Shown here piece after piece: positions 50,243 through 58,294 of a stretch of DNA of 64,000 nt. The stretch comes from DASTEQ01 sp040905185 (GTDB lineage: Bacteria > Chloroflexota > Limnocylindria > QHBO01): the NCBI GenBank assembly GCA_040905185.1, contig JBBDRZ010000007.1, positions 434,001-498,000 on the forward strand, written 5' to 3'. Within the stretch, counting starts at the first letter, position 1. The number at the start of each line of letters is the position of its first letter. A program made the translations under genes and the position numbers. The notes under the pieces are model-generated. The model saw nothing but the letters and a program-made list of their open reading frames with translations. It searched no databases and was not told the DNA's origin.

Positions 50243-50404
50243 TTGTCCATGGAGTGGACATAACGGCCAAGAAACGAGCGCCTTGGCGCTGAAACGGCCC
50301 TGATGTTGGCCGATTGGTCCACCGCGTGAGGCATCTGGCCAAGGAGGACCTCCCGACCGGTGCCTGCGGGTAGAAATTGGCCGATACGTCCACCTGGTGG
50401 ACAA
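50243..50404. mobile_element. MITE-like 162-bp element with 28-bp inverted ends
   Basis: The left end (50243-50270, beginning TTGTCCAT and ending CGGCCAA) and the right end (50377-50404) are inverted repeats, 22 of 28 bases matching by eye. A third copy of the inner half, TTGGCCGATTGGTCCACC, sits inside at 50306-50323. No transposase is present. The right end touches the stop codon of the MFS gene. Multi-copy terminal repeats recall IS21-like ends, but no family is assigned. Confidence 0.5.
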
Positions 50405-51661
50405 TCAGGGGACCGAGGTGCCCGCTGCGACCACCTCCCGCCGCCGCAGGTTGCGGACGCTGGGCACGGCCAGGACGGCCAGGTTGGCGCCCGTGCCCAG
50501 CACGAATGCCAGGATGAGGGTCTCGCCCTCGCCCACGGCCACGGCCAGCGGCCCGACCACCGCGAAGGCGATGGGTTGGAAGATGAGCGAGACCATCCAG
50601 TCGTACGAATTCACCCGCGACAGGGACTCCTGCGGGACGTTCTCCTGGACGGTGGTGTCCCACAGGGTGTTGCCCAGGATGATCGCCCCCACCGCGGCGA
50701 AGTCTGCTGCGGCCAGGGCCAGCACTGGCGCCGGTGGGATCAGGAGCAGCAGGGGAATGAACATCAGTGGGCCCATCCCGAACGACGCGAGGAGCGGCCG
50801 CGACGGCCGAAATCGGAGCGCAATGGCGCCTCCGGCGAGGCCACCAAGCGCGCCGCCGGTCAAGATCAGTCCCCAGGCAGAGGCGCCGCCCAGCTCGCGA
50901 TCGGCGACAACCGGTCCGAGGACCTGGAACGACGCACTGGCCATGTTCCCCAACGCGAACACCACCAGCCCCGCCATGAACCAGCTGCGGGCCCTGACCT
51001 CGCGCCAGCCATGGGTCAGGTCGTCCAGAAACGCGCGCCGCGCTGGCGCGACCAGTCCCGGCAGACGCATGGCCAGCAGGGAGACGGTGCTGACCGCGAA
51101 GCTGACCGCGTCGATAGCAAACACCCAGCCGGGTCCGCCGGTGGCGACGATGAGGCCCGATAGGGTCGGTCCCAGCACCCACGTCAGGCTCTGCGACAGG
51201 TTCATCAGGGCGTTGGCCTGCTGCAGGCGGGGCCCGCTGACGACCTGCGGGATGAGGCCGTTGGCAGCAGGGATGAAGAACGCCGACGCCGCCCCATTCA
51301 GCGCCGCCGCGACACCGAGGTGCCACAGCTCCGCGGTGCCGGTCAGGAACAGGATCGCCAGCGCGGCCTGCAGCACCCCGCGCACGACGTCGCAGCCGAC
51401 CATCACCAGTTGGCGCGGCAGCCGGTCGGCCCACACGCCCCCGACCAGCAGCAGGACGACCCGCGGCAGCGCATTGGCCGCCAGGACCAGGCCGAGGTCG
51501 ATGGCGCTGCCGGTGAGCGCCAGCACCGCGAACGCCAGCGCCACGTAGACCAGCGTGTCGCCCAGGCCGGAGGTGGTCTGGCCGATCCACAGCAGCCGGA
51601 AGTTCCGCTCCTCGAGCGCGTCGAGGCTTCCGCGCAGGAAACCGGCCAGGCGGTGGATCAT
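50405..51661 (-). CDS. MFS transporter
   Basis: The 418-residue protein has twelve membrane helices, MFS_3-like: FRLLWIGQTTSGLGDTLVYV, loop A motif GGVWADRLPRQLVM, and LGPTLSGLIVATGG. It is probably an exporter of small molecules. ATG 51661 gives the usual family start (RGSLDALEERNFRLLW). It is divergent from an ArsR regulator 153 bp away, which may control it. Confidence 0.85.
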   Translation of the reverse strand: MIHRLAGFLRGSLDALEERNFRLLWIGQTTSGLGDTLVYVALAFAVLALTGSAIDLGLVLAANALPRVVLLLVGGVWADRLPRQLVMVGCDVVRGVLQAALAILFLTGTAELWHLGVAAALNGAASAFFIPAANGLIPQVVSGPRLQQANALMNLSQSLTWVLGPTLSGLIVATGGPGWVFAIDAVSFAVSTVSLLAMRLPGLVAPARRAFLDDLTHGWREVRARSWFMAGLVVFALGNMASASFQVLGPVVADRELGGASAWGLILTGGALGGLAGGAIALRFRPSRPLLASFGMGPLMFIPLLLLIPPAPVLALAAADFAAVGAIILGNTLWDTTVQENVPQESLSRVNSYDWMVSLIFQPIAFAVVGPLAVAVGEGETLILAFVLGTGANLAVLAVPSVRNLRRREVVAAGTSVP

Positions 51662-51800
51662 CGCCGCGCAGTGTGGCCGATCAGGGTTGCCTGAGGGGGA
51701 CCGCAGCGCCCTCCGTGGGGACCTCAACCGAGAGGTCCAAGTCCAAGCGGCGCGTGTTCCTCACGCCCGGCAGCTCTTGACGGCGCCATATAGGTAAGTG

Positions 51801-51806
51801 TATACT
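51801..51806 (+). promoter_or_regulatory. -10 element of the arsR-like gene
   Basis: TATACT lies 8 nt before the GTG start at 51815 and overlaps the first operator half-site. Confidence 0.45.
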
Positions 51807-51827
51807 AACGGTTAGTGACGACTAACC
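51804..51827. promoter_or_regulatory. Three-half-site operator over the arsR-like start
   Basis: ACTAAC (51804-51809), GTTAGT (51811-51816) and ACTAACC (51821-51827) form two overlapping palindromes: ACTAAC-G-GTTAGT and GGTTAGT-gacg-ACTAACC. The set covers the -10 and the GTG start, a standard place for autorepression. Confidence 0.7.
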
Positions 51828-52129
51828 CGTTGGATGTCCTCGGTGCGCTGGGAGACCCGACCCGGCGTCGCATCTTCGAGCGGCTGCTGTCGGGCCCGAT
51901 GGCCGTGCATCAGATCGCGGATGGGATGCCCGTGACCCGCCCAGCCGTGTCGCAGCACCTCCGGGTGCTGCTGGATGCCGGGCTGGTATCGGTCCGGCCG
52001 AACGGGACGCGCAGGGTGTACGCCGTCAGCGCGGATGGGCTGGGTGCGCTCCGCACCTGGATGGAGGAGTTCTGGGGCCGGGCGCTGGAGGCGTACCGGG
52101 CCGCCTCGGAGGCAGCAGCGAAGGAGTAG
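51815..52129 (+). CDS. ArsR-family transcriptional regulator
   Basis: The 104-residue winged-helix repressor has ALGDPTRRRIFERLL, the recognition helix VTRPAVSQHLRVLLDAGLVS and a wing GTRRVYAV. No metal-binding cysteine pair is seen, so it is of the ArsR group that pairs with AHSA1-type genes (SdpR-like). GTG start lies inside its own operator. The next gene, 3 nt away, encodes an SRPBCC protein. Confidence 0.85.
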   Translation: MTTNPLDVLGALGDPTRRRIFERLLSGPMAVHQIADGMPVTRPAVSQHLRVLLDAGLVSVRPNGTRRVYAVSADGLGALRTWMEEFWGRALEAYRAASEAAAKE

Positions 52130-52132
52130 GCA

Positions 52133-52585
52133 ATGGACACACAGACAGACCCGGTGGTCCGCAAGAGCGTGACGGTGCCGCTGTCGCAGGAGGCCGCGTT
52201 CCGCTTGTTCACGGACGGGATCGGGTCGTGGTGGCCCGGCGGCACGCATTCGGTGGCGGAGTCAGCCGCCGTGGAGGTCGTGCTGGACGGCGGCGTCGGC
52301 GGACGGATCTACGAGCGCACGCCGGAGGGGACCGAAATCTGGGGAACGATCATCGCCTGGGATCCGCCGGGCGGCTTCTCCACGACCTGGCACCCCGGGT
52401 ATGACGCGGCTCTGGCCACGCAGCTCTCGATCCGGTTCGTCGCTGAAGGCCCAAACGCGACCCGGGTCGAGCTCGACCATCGCGGCTGGGAGGTCCACGG
52501 CGCCACGGCCCCGGAACGGGCTACCGGCTACGACTCCGGCTGGGACACCGTCCTGGGGAGGTTCGTGGAGCGCGCCGGCGGCTAA
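52133..52585 (+). CDS. SRPBCC/AHSA1-domain protein
   Basis: The 150 residues form an AHSA1/START-like cavity fold: VVRKSVTVPLSQEAAFRLFTDG, WWPGGTHSVAE, GRIYERTPEGTEIWGTIIAW, VELDHRGWEVHG. It binds an unknown hydrophobic ligand. ArsR plus AHSA1 is a very common pair. Confidence 0.83.
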   Translation: MDTQTDPVVRKSVTVPLSQEAAFRLFTDGIGSWWPGGTHSVAESAAVEVVLDGGVGGRIYERTPEGTEIWGTIIAWDPPGGFSTTWHPGYDAALATQLSIRFVAEGPNATRVELDHRGWEVHGATAPERATGYDSGWDTVLGRFVERAGG

Positions 52586-52633
52586 ACCGGAATCCCGATC
52601 CGTCCGCCACCGTGTCGGCTCCTGCGGTCTGCC

Positions 52634-53110
52634 TCAGGGAGCGGCTGCCGCCCACTCGGCGGCGACGGCCGGGTCGTACACCAGCGAGTAGCCACAGGTC
52701 CAAGCGTAGATGTCGTCGCCCGAAATCAGGTAACGCTCGCCGGCCATCAGGAGCGGTCCGCCGTCCAGCGCGATCCCTTGCTCGGATGTCATGCCGATAC
52801 CGGCGGTCAACGTGATCGACGTGCCCTCCCCCACGCCCCAGAACGCGGTGTTGACGACGAAGGTCGCCTGGTCGCCATTGAGAGCCGTGAAGGTCCCGTC
52901 GAATGCGAAGTCGCGTGCCTTCAGCTCCTCGATCGAGTACTGGATGCACATCCCCACGCCGTCACCTCCGCCACCCGGATCGGTTGGATCTGGCGATGGC
53001 GCAGGCGCGCCGCTGCTCAGCTGGATCGCCGCGACGGCGACGACGGCGACCGCGACCCCGGACAAGGCCACTGCCCAGCGCGGGATGCCTGATTGAGTGT
53101 TCTCGGCCAT
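52634..53110 (-). CDS. Single-pass membrane-anchored protein, NTR/TIMP-like outside domain
   Basis: The 158 residues have one membrane helix (WAVALSGVAVAVVAVAAIQL), a Pro/Gly linker and a secreted domain with two cysteines (MCIQYSIEEL, WTCGYSLVYD) and the pattern DFAFDGTFTALNGDQATFVV and YLISGDDIYAW. This is reminiscent of the netrin-like/TIMP fold. Gene function is unknown. Confidence 0.6.
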   Translation of the reverse strand: MAENTQSGIPRWAVALSGVAVAVVAVAAIQLSSGAPAPSPDPTDPGGGGDGVGMCIQYSIEELKARDFAFDGTFTALNGDQATFVVNTAFWGVGEGTSITLTAGIGMTSEQGIALDGGPLLMAGERYLISGDDIYAWTCGYSLVYDPAVAAEWAAAAP

Positions 53111-53157
53111 GCGTGTCTCCTCGATCCGGGCCCCGATGCAGACCCGGCATGTGAGGC

Positions 53158-53274
53158 TCAGACGCCCCGAGACGGCTCCAGGTTCCGGCCATATCGGCGC
53201 ATGACCTCGATCAACCGGTCATGGGGCAGGGCATGGGCCGTGATGCCGTCGCGGCCGACCATCGTCTCGGTCAC
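53158..53274 (-). CDS. Possible 38-residue ORF or C-terminal remnant
   Basis: A GTG-started frame reads MTETMVGRDGITAHALPHD and ends LIEVMRRYGRNLEPSRGV. It has coding-like base composition and lies 13 nt after the thioesterase stop. No family is recognised; it could be the 3' stump of a larger gene. Confidence 0.3.
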   Translation of the reverse strand: MTETMVGRDGITAHALPHDRLIEVMRRYGRNLEPSRGV

Positions 53275-53287
53275 GCGCGCGCGGCAT

Positions 53288-53713
53288 TCAGGTCCCGAGG
53301 TCTCGCGCATAGGCGGCCAGGAGATCGGCCGGGATGCGTGTTGGGCGCTGCTCGGGCAGCTTGAGGCACACCCATTGGGTCGTGACCTCGGCCAGCAGCT
53401 CCCCGTCAGCCTCGCGCCGGATCGTCGTGTGCCGGACGGCCCGCACCCCGCCCAGGGACTGGACCCGGGTCGACAGGAGCAGCAGATCCCGGTACACGGC
53501 CGGGCGGTGGTACACCACCTGATGCTCACGCACCGCCCACGCCACCTGGTGCCGGTCAGCCCACTCCCGCCCGAACCCCAGCGCCTCGGCGTGGTCGACC
53601 GCCACCTGCTCGGCGTAGTTCAGGTAGACCGCGTTGTTGACGTGCCCGTTGGAGTCCAGCTCGAAGGTCCGGACCCGCCACTCCTCCGAATGCTCCAGCC
53701 GATCCACGCTCAC
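53288..53713 (-). CDS. Acyl-CoA thioesterase, hotdog fold (YbgC/4HBT)
   Basis: The 141 residues match 4HBT thioesterases: FELDSNGHVNNAVYLNYAEQ with D20 and H24 in the family active-site segment, VVYHRPAVYRDLLLLSTRV and VTTQWVCLKLPEQRP. These hydrolyse acyl-CoA or acyl-ACP thioesters. GTG start with a leaderless -10. The MBL gene ends 5 nt before it. Confidence 0.87.
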   Translation of the reverse strand: MSVDRLEHSEEWRVRTFELDSNGHVNNAVYLNYAEQVAVDHAEALGFGREWADRHQVAWAVREHQVVYHRPAVYRDLLLLSTRVQSLGGVRAVRHTTIRREADGELLAEVTTQWVCLKLPEQRPTRIPADLLAAYARDLGT

Positions 53714-53718
53714 GCCGG

Positions 53719-54285
53719 TCAGGATACCGATCCGCCGGCGACCCGGAACGGTGGGCCGTGGCCTGGGACCACGATGTCGGCCAGGGCCAGGACGCGGGCC
53801 CGGCTCGCGTCCAGCGCCGCCTGGTCATCGGCCAGGGGATCGATCTGCGGCGTCCGGTCGGCGTGCCACCACAGGTGGGTGCAGGCCACCACCCCGTCAT
53901 CGGTCTCGACCAGGAGCGTCGCGTCCTCGGTGGTGTGGCCCGGCGTCAGGATCAGCGACGCGTGCGGGGACAGGCGATGGCCGTCGCCTTGATGATCGGT
54001 CCAGTCAGTTCCGCGATAGGTGGCCCAGAAGTCGACCACCGCCGCGTTCGGGAACAGGGCGGCATTGACCGCGTGGTCCGGGTGGTGGTGGGTCAGGAAG
54101 ACGTGGGTCACGTCTTCCGGGGCGAGGCCGTGGTCCCGCAGCGGCCGGAGGATCTGCTCTCGGCCGGCCACCATCCCGGGGTCGATCACGATCCGGGCGT
54201 CCCCGTCCAGGACCAGGCTCACCGTTGCCCCGACGCCTCGATCATCGGCGTATCCCGTGTGCAGAACATGAAAGGTGGCGGCCAC
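53719..54285 (-). CDS. Metallo-beta-lactamase-fold hydrolase
   Basis: The 188-residue MBL-fold protein has the metal motif THHHPDH at 65-71 (H66-x-H68-x-D70-H71), a ligand His in TPGHTTEDATLLVE, and a late GHGPPF. Close to MBL-domain-containing small hydrolases (glyoxalase II-like or lactonase-like). GTG start with a leaderless -10 (TAGCCT). Confidence 0.86.
   Translation of the reverse strand: MAATFHVLHTGYADDRGVGATVSLVLDGDARIVIDPGMVAGREQILRPLRDHGLAPEDVTHVFLTHHHPDHAVNAALFPNAAVVDFWATYRGTDWTDHQGDGHRLSPHASLILTPGHTTEDATLLVETDDGVVACTHLWWHADRTPQIDPLADDQAALDASRARVLALADIVVPGHGPPFRVAGGSVS
53721..53726 (-). promoter_or_regulatory. Leaderless -10 of the thioesterase gene
   Basis: TATCCT on the minus strand lies 7 nt before GTG 53713; it is inside the end of the MBL gene. 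Confidence 0.5.
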
Positions 54286-54291
54286 GCCCGC

Positions 54292-54297
54292 AGGCTA
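54292..54297 (-). promoter_or_regulatory. Leaderless -10 of the MBL gene
   Basis: TAGCCT on the minus strand lies 6 nt before GTG 54285. Confidence 0.5.
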
Positions 54298-54307
54298 CCC
54301 GACCGGA

Positions 54308-54703
54308 CTACGCCGTTTCCTCGGTGGGCTCCTTCATGTAGTACTCGGTGAACTCCGAGCAGCGGCCGTCATCGGTCAGGGATACGAGCCAGACGTTGTG
54401 ATAGACCCGGGCCGGGGCGCGGGCGGTGGCCCGGTAGCGCGTCACGCAGCGGGCCACGCCGAGGTCGCCGTTGACGGCCAGGGGCTCGCATTCGAGGGTC
54501 CAGTCGTCCGGATCGTCGGGCTGCTCGAGCCAGGCCTGGACGATCTCCTCGCTGCCGTCCGCACCGTCGGCGGGCTCCTCCCAGGGGTGCCATCGGTAGA
54601 CCGCATCGTCGGTGAACAGCGCCCGAATCTGGGCGGCGTCGTTGTTGCGCCACGCCTGCTCGTATCGGTCCAGCCAGTCTGCCAACGCCGCCACGGTCGT
54701 CAT
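54308..54703 (-). CDS. SnoaL/NTF2-like protein
   Basis: The 131 residues form an NTF2-like cone: AALADWLDRYEQAWRNNDAA, IRALFTDDAVYRWHPWEEP, GDLGVARCVTRYRA, HNVWLVSLTDDGRCSEFTEY. Typical of small polar-substrate isomerases or of unassigned stress-related proteins. CATACT lies 7 nt before the ATG. Confidence 0.8.
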   Translation of the reverse strand: MTTVAALADWLDRYEQAWRNNDAAQIRALFTDDAVYRWHPWEEPADGADGSEEIVQAWLEQPDDPDDWTLECEPLAVNGDLGVARCVTRYRATARAPARVYHNVWLVSLTDDGRCSEFTEYYMKEPTEETA

Positions 54704-54802
54704 GCAACTCAGTATGAACCTGTGATCCGCGAGCGGCCAGACCGATGAAAACCCGCGAGCAGGTCGTGGCCGGGATGCGGCGATCCCGTCGGCCCGCCTA
54801 GG

Positions 54803-55174
54803 TCAACGCTTCGCCTTCTCCTTGGGCGGCATCTCGAGCACATGCGCGAGCGCCCGCTCCAGCCACGGCTGGAGGGCGTCGGGGTTCGCGACCATCTCTG
54901 GAGGGAAGGCGAGGTAGCCGCGCATCGGCTTGCCGGGCATGGGCTCGAACCGCGTGCCGCCCAGCATCGCCAGCTCCGCGAGGCCCGCATCGGGTAGACG
55001 GACGATCCAATGCTCTTCGTGGAGGCTGGTGACCAGGTGGCCGTTGGTGAAGGCCGCCGGGTAGCCGAACATCTGGCGACGTTCGAGCTCGGGGAGCGCC
55101 GCGATCGCGGCTGCGAAGCTGTTCACGAGCTCCGCGGAGGACTTCTTCCAGCCACCGGGACGGTGCGGATCCAT
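54803..55174 (-). CDS. TfoX N-terminal-domain protein
   Basis: The 123 residues match TfoX_N: ELERRQMFGYPAAFTNGHLV, LHEEHWIVRLPDAGLAELAM, FEPMPGKPMRGYLAFPPEM. In gammaproteobacteria TfoX controls competence, but lone TfoX_N proteins elsewhere are uncharacterised. A polylysine-like end (PPKEKAKR) closes the protein. The region between it and the kinase at 55401 has no gene. Confidence 0.85.
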   Translation of the reverse strand: MDPHRPGGWKKSSAELVNSFAAAIAALPELERRQMFGYPAAFTNGHLVTSLHEEHWIVRLPDAGLAELAMLGGTRFEPMPGKPMRGYLAFPPEMVANPDALQPWLERALAHVLEMPPKEKAKR

Positions 55175-55206
55175 GTTGTGGGCAGGTTATCAGCGCTGGT
55201 CGGAGA

Positions 55207-55257
55207 TGTGGAGAACCTGTGGATGAGTGCGCAATTAGGCAGGAAAGTGGTGGATAA
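55207..55257 (+). other. Cluster of DnaA-box-like 9-mers
   Basis: TGTGGAGAA (55207-55215), TGTGGATGA (55218-55226) and GGTGGATAA (55249-55257) each differ by one base from the DnaA box TGTGGATAA, on the same strand. A fourth, weaker TGTGGGGAT starts at 55265. No dnaA, dnaN or parAB is near, so this may be a secondary DnaA-binding site or chance; an origin is less likely. Confidence 0.4.
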
Positions 55258-55328
55258 CCCCCATTGTGGGGATGTTAGGTGGGGGCCTATGATTCGCGAG
55301 TCCCGAAGGGGCAGCACGATCCGGGTCT

Positions 55329-55373
55329 GAGATTGCATCAAGGTCCTGGTGACGGCTCCGGAGATTGCATCAA
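55329..55373 (+). repeat. GAGATTGCATCAA direct repeat pair
   Basis: The 13-mer GAGATTGCATCAA occurs at 55329-55341 and 55361-55373, 32 bp apart, in the 226-bp gap between TfoX and the kinase gene. It may be a regulatory site or remnant. Confidence 0.45.
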
Positions 55374-55400
55374 AGGGTCGGGTGCCGTTCCTTCGGGACA

Positions 55401-55925
55401 TTACGTTGTGTCCGGAATCCGGCGCACCTCGAGACTTTCCACCTGGTCGTGGTCGGTGAGCACCACGACGGCCTCATATCCCTCCTCCCCGAGGTTCGGC
55501 AACGACGCCCGCAGGAAGCGATCCTGTCTGCGAACCGCGGAGGGCGGGACACGTCGGTCGGTCCGGGCGGCGTTGCGGGCCAGGCTGGTCTCCAGCGGGA
55601 GGGCCAGCACCAAGGCGACCGTGGAGCGGCGATGACGCGCGGCCGCGGCCATGAGCGGGCGGCGGGCCCATCCCTGGACGTTGGTCGCGTCAATCACGGT
55701 CAGCTCGCCGGCCGCCATCCGGCGCTCCAGGTCGGCGTGCAGGCCTCCGAACGCCTCGCCGGTCACCGACTGGTCGCCCGCGTCACCCGAGACGGCCGCG
55801 CGGTAATCGTCCGAGGCGAGCACCTCGGCCGTGGAAAAGTGTCGGGCCGCCAGGGTCGACTTCCCGCTCCCCGACGGGCCGATCAGCACAACCAGCGCCC
55901 CGAGCGGGAGGTCGAGGACCGTCAC
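55401..55925 (-). CDS. P-loop kinase similar to the polynucleotide kinase domain
   Basis: The 174-residue P-loop protein has Walker A GPSGSGKST (16-24), LASDDYR, GDAGDQSVTGEAF, and LTVIDATNVQGWARRP, then RNAARTDRRVPPSAVRRQ. This matches the kinase part of the bacterial Pnkp group without the phosphatase or ligase parts. It may phosphorylate 5' ends of RNA or DNA. The GTG start overlaps the SRAP stop (GTGA). Confidence 0.8.
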   Translation of the reverse strand: MTVLDLPLGALVVLIGPSGSGKSTLAARHFSTAEVLASDDYRAAVSGDAGDQSVTGEAFGGLHADLERRMAAGELTVIDATNVQGWARRPLMAAAARHRRSTVALVLALPLETSLARNAARTDRRVPPSAVRRQDRFLRASLPNLGEEGYEAVVVLTDHDQVESLEVRRIPDTT

Positions 55926-56590
55926 CCGATGGGCGCCAGAAGCTCGGCCCCGTCGTTGCGGACACTGTTCACGGCGGCCGAGACGGGGTAGGCGTCCAGG
56001 GGCTGGGACGGAAACGGGAACAGGAGCGCGCGCAGCTCGGCGAGGCGCGCGTCCTCCGACAGCCACAGGTCCCAGTCGGCCGGATCCAGGATCACCGGCA
56101 TCCGGTCGTGGATGGGCGACACGAGGTCGTTGGGAACCGTGGTCAGGATCGAGCAGGTGTACAGCCGCTCCCCGGTGTCCGCGTCACGCCAGATGGCCCA
56201 CACTCCGGCCAGGGCCAGCGGCTCCCCATCCCGGCGCCGCACGGCGAACGGCTCGCGACGGCCATCCGCACGGTGCCACTCGTAGAACGCGGCGGCCGGG
56301 ACGATGAGGCGGCGCTTGGCGAACGAGGTTCGGAAGGCCGGAGAGCGCTCCACCGTCTCGGCCCGCGCGTTGATGAGGCGTGCCGCCCCCTTTCGGTCCT
56401 CCGCGTACCACGGGACGAGGCCCCACCGGAAGGGCTCGATGACCCGCTCCCCGTGGTGCTCGACCACGCCGGCCACCTCGTCGGTGGGCGCCACGTTGTA
56501 CCGCTCCCCGGGAAGGTCGACCGTCGGCCGGGCCCGGAAGATGCGGGCCAGCTCCTCCGCGGAATGGGGCTGCGCGAATCGGCCACACAT
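55922..56590 (-). CDS. SRAP-family abasic-site peptidase (YedK/HMCES-like)
   Basis: The 222-residue SRAP protein has the processed N-terminal C2, N32 in RYNVAPT, E104 in AFYEWHR and H160 in IHDRMPVIL, the four residues needed for DNA-protein crosslink formation at abasic sites. Members shield abasic single-strand DNA. The next gene (GTGA overlap) is a P-loop kinase, and it ends 3 nt after a DUF5671 membrane gene. Confidence 0.9.
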   Translation of the reverse strand: MCGRFAQPHSAEELARIFRARPTVDLPGERYNVAPTDEVAGVVEHHGERVIEPFRWGLVPWYAEDRKGAARLINARAETVERSPAFRTSFAKRRLIVPAAAFYEWHRADGRREPFAVRRRDGEPLALAGVWAIWRDADTGERLYTCSILTTVPNDLVSPIHDRMPVILDPADWDLWLSEDARLAELRALLFPFPSQPLDAYPVSAAVNSVRNDGAELLAPIG

Positions 56591-56593
56591 GGA

Positions 56594-58282
56594 TCAGTCG
56601 CGCTCCAGACGGTAGCCCTCCGGCAGCGCGTCGCGTGCCGCCTTCAGCGCCGCCTCGAGGTCCGAGCCATCCGGTCCGCGGAGCGTCAACGGGATGCCGG
56701 GCGGAAGCACCGGGCCGCCCTCGGTCTCCCACTCGGCCTCCTCGGTCGGGATCGGCTCCGGCACGCCCGCGGCCGTTTCCTGCTCGGCTGCGGCAGGTTG
56801 AGGTTGAGGCGGCACCGCCACGGCGAGGTCCCCCCGCAACGCCAGACCGTGATACAGCCCAGCCACGAGGGCGACGAGCAGGATGCCGGCCGGGGTGCTC
56901 AACTCAGCGACCGCGTCTCCGCTCAACCCGGCGCCGAGCAGGAATCCGAAAAGCCGATACAGGATCAGCGCCAGGCTGGACAGCCCGGCGATGACCGCGA
57001 CGGCCAGCACGATGAGCAGCCCAGCCCGCCGGACCGTCGACGCCGCCTCGGCTCGGGGAAAGGCTCGGTGGCGCCGCTCCATGGGCGCCCAGGCCCAGAT
57101 CCAGACCACGCCCCCGAGGACCGCCAGCGGGAGATCGAGCGCCAATTCGCTGACGGGGCTGCTCAACTCGGGATGCGCGCCGAGGGCCGCGTCCAGCGTG
57201 ATCGTGATCAGGCGGGCGCTGCCGGCTGCCGCAAACGCGAGCCCGGTCAGGCCGACCGCAACGTGCTCCAGCCGCCAGGCCAGCCCGGGGCGATCCGCAT
57301 CGACGTCGACGGTGGCCTCTCGCCGCAAGCTCCGGGCGTGGAACCACCAGGCGAGTGCGAACGGAAGGGCCGCGATCGCGCCAGTCGCCATGGCCGGCAC
57401 GATCTGGTCCGGCGGTCGGCCCACGCCCAGCAGGGCCGCCAGCACCGGCTCGAGCGCGGCTGACACGAGCGCGATGGTGCCGGTCACGCCGACCACGATC
57501 AGGGCCACCAAGTATCCGAGCCGCAGCCGCGCTGCCCGCTCGCTCGCGCCGCGCCATCCGGGATCGGCTCGGAGGCGGCTGGCATACGACGCATGTCCAG
57601 CCCAGATCACCGCTCCGACGATGGTCGGTCCGACTGAGCCGATCCACACGTACGGCTCGACCGTGTCGCCGACCGCGCTCCGGACCGCGGCATCGATCAG
57701 CGGGACGAGGCTCGTCAAAGACCACACCGCGCCGCCAAAGGCGGCCCCATACAGGTACGCCCGCGGCAACCACACGGCCGCCCGGCGCAGCTCCCCGGCG
57801 GCCATGTCACGTCGGCGCAGGAGCGCGTGGTACCCCCAGGCCGCACCACCCACCAGCGCCGTCGCGAGCGCCGCGTCAGCCGGAGAACCGGAATACGTGT
57901 CCGGGGCCGGGAAGAGGTCGGCCAACAGCCCGAAGACAAGGTCGCTGACTGCGAAGGCGAAGATGGCGATCAGGATGGCCAGCAGCAACGCGAAGTACAG
58001 GGCACGCAGGGCGGACTGACGTTCGGCGTCCGATGGGTCGTGCTCGGGACGGATGCTGCGCTCGGCGAACCACCAGTGGAGGAGCCACACCGGGGTCCCC
58101 ACCCCGACCAGGGCCAGCGCGCCGCTGAGCTGCTGGCTGGCGTCGAGCTGGCCCGACAGCACGTCCCCGCGCATGCCGACCGTCTCGAGCAGGACCCGGA
58201 CCAGCGACTGAAGCCCGAACAGGACGAAGCCGAGCGACACCCCCGACAACAGGTACACGTAGAGCCGTCGAGCGGCCTGCAT
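56594..58282 (-). CDS. DUF5671 multi-pass membrane protein
   Basis: The 562 residues have about fourteen membrane helices in repeated four-helix units that match DUF5671 (RRLYVYLLSGVSLGFVLFGL, LVRVLLETVG, then WWFAERSIRPEH and the related WGYHALLRRRDMAAGELRR further on). Each unit seems to be a duplicated domain. The acidic C-tail (VPEPIPTEEAEWETEGG) is cytoplasmic. Function unknown; possibly a sensor or transporter of the DUF5671 family. Confidence 0.8.
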   Translation of the reverse strand: MQAARRLYVYLLSGVSLGFVLFGLQSLVRVLLETVGMRGDVLSGQLDASQQLSGALALVGVGTPVWLLHWWFAERSIRPEHDPSDAERQSALRALYFALLLAILIAIFAFAVSDLVFGLLADLFPAPDTYSGSPADAALATALVGGAAWGYHALLRRRDMAAGELRRAAVWLPRAYLYGAAFGGAVWSLTSLVPLIDAAVRSAVGDTVEPYVWIGSVGPTIVGAVIWAGHASYASRLRADPGWRGASERAARLRLGYLVALIVVGVTGTIALVSAALEPVLAALLGVGRPPDQIVPAMATGAIAALPFALAWWFHARSLRREATVDVDADRPGLAWRLEHVAVGLTGLAFAAAGSARLITITLDAALGAHPELSSPVSELALDLPLAVLGGVVWIWAWAPMERRHRAFPRAEAASTVRRAGLLIVLAVAVIAGLSSLALILYRLFGFLLGAGLSGDAVAELSTPAGILLVALVAGLYHGLALRGDLAVAVPPQPQPAAAEQETAAGVPEPIPTEEAEWETEGGPVLPPGIPLTLRGPDGSDLEAALKAARDALPEGYRLERD

Positions 58283-58294
58283 CGGTATGGCCCT

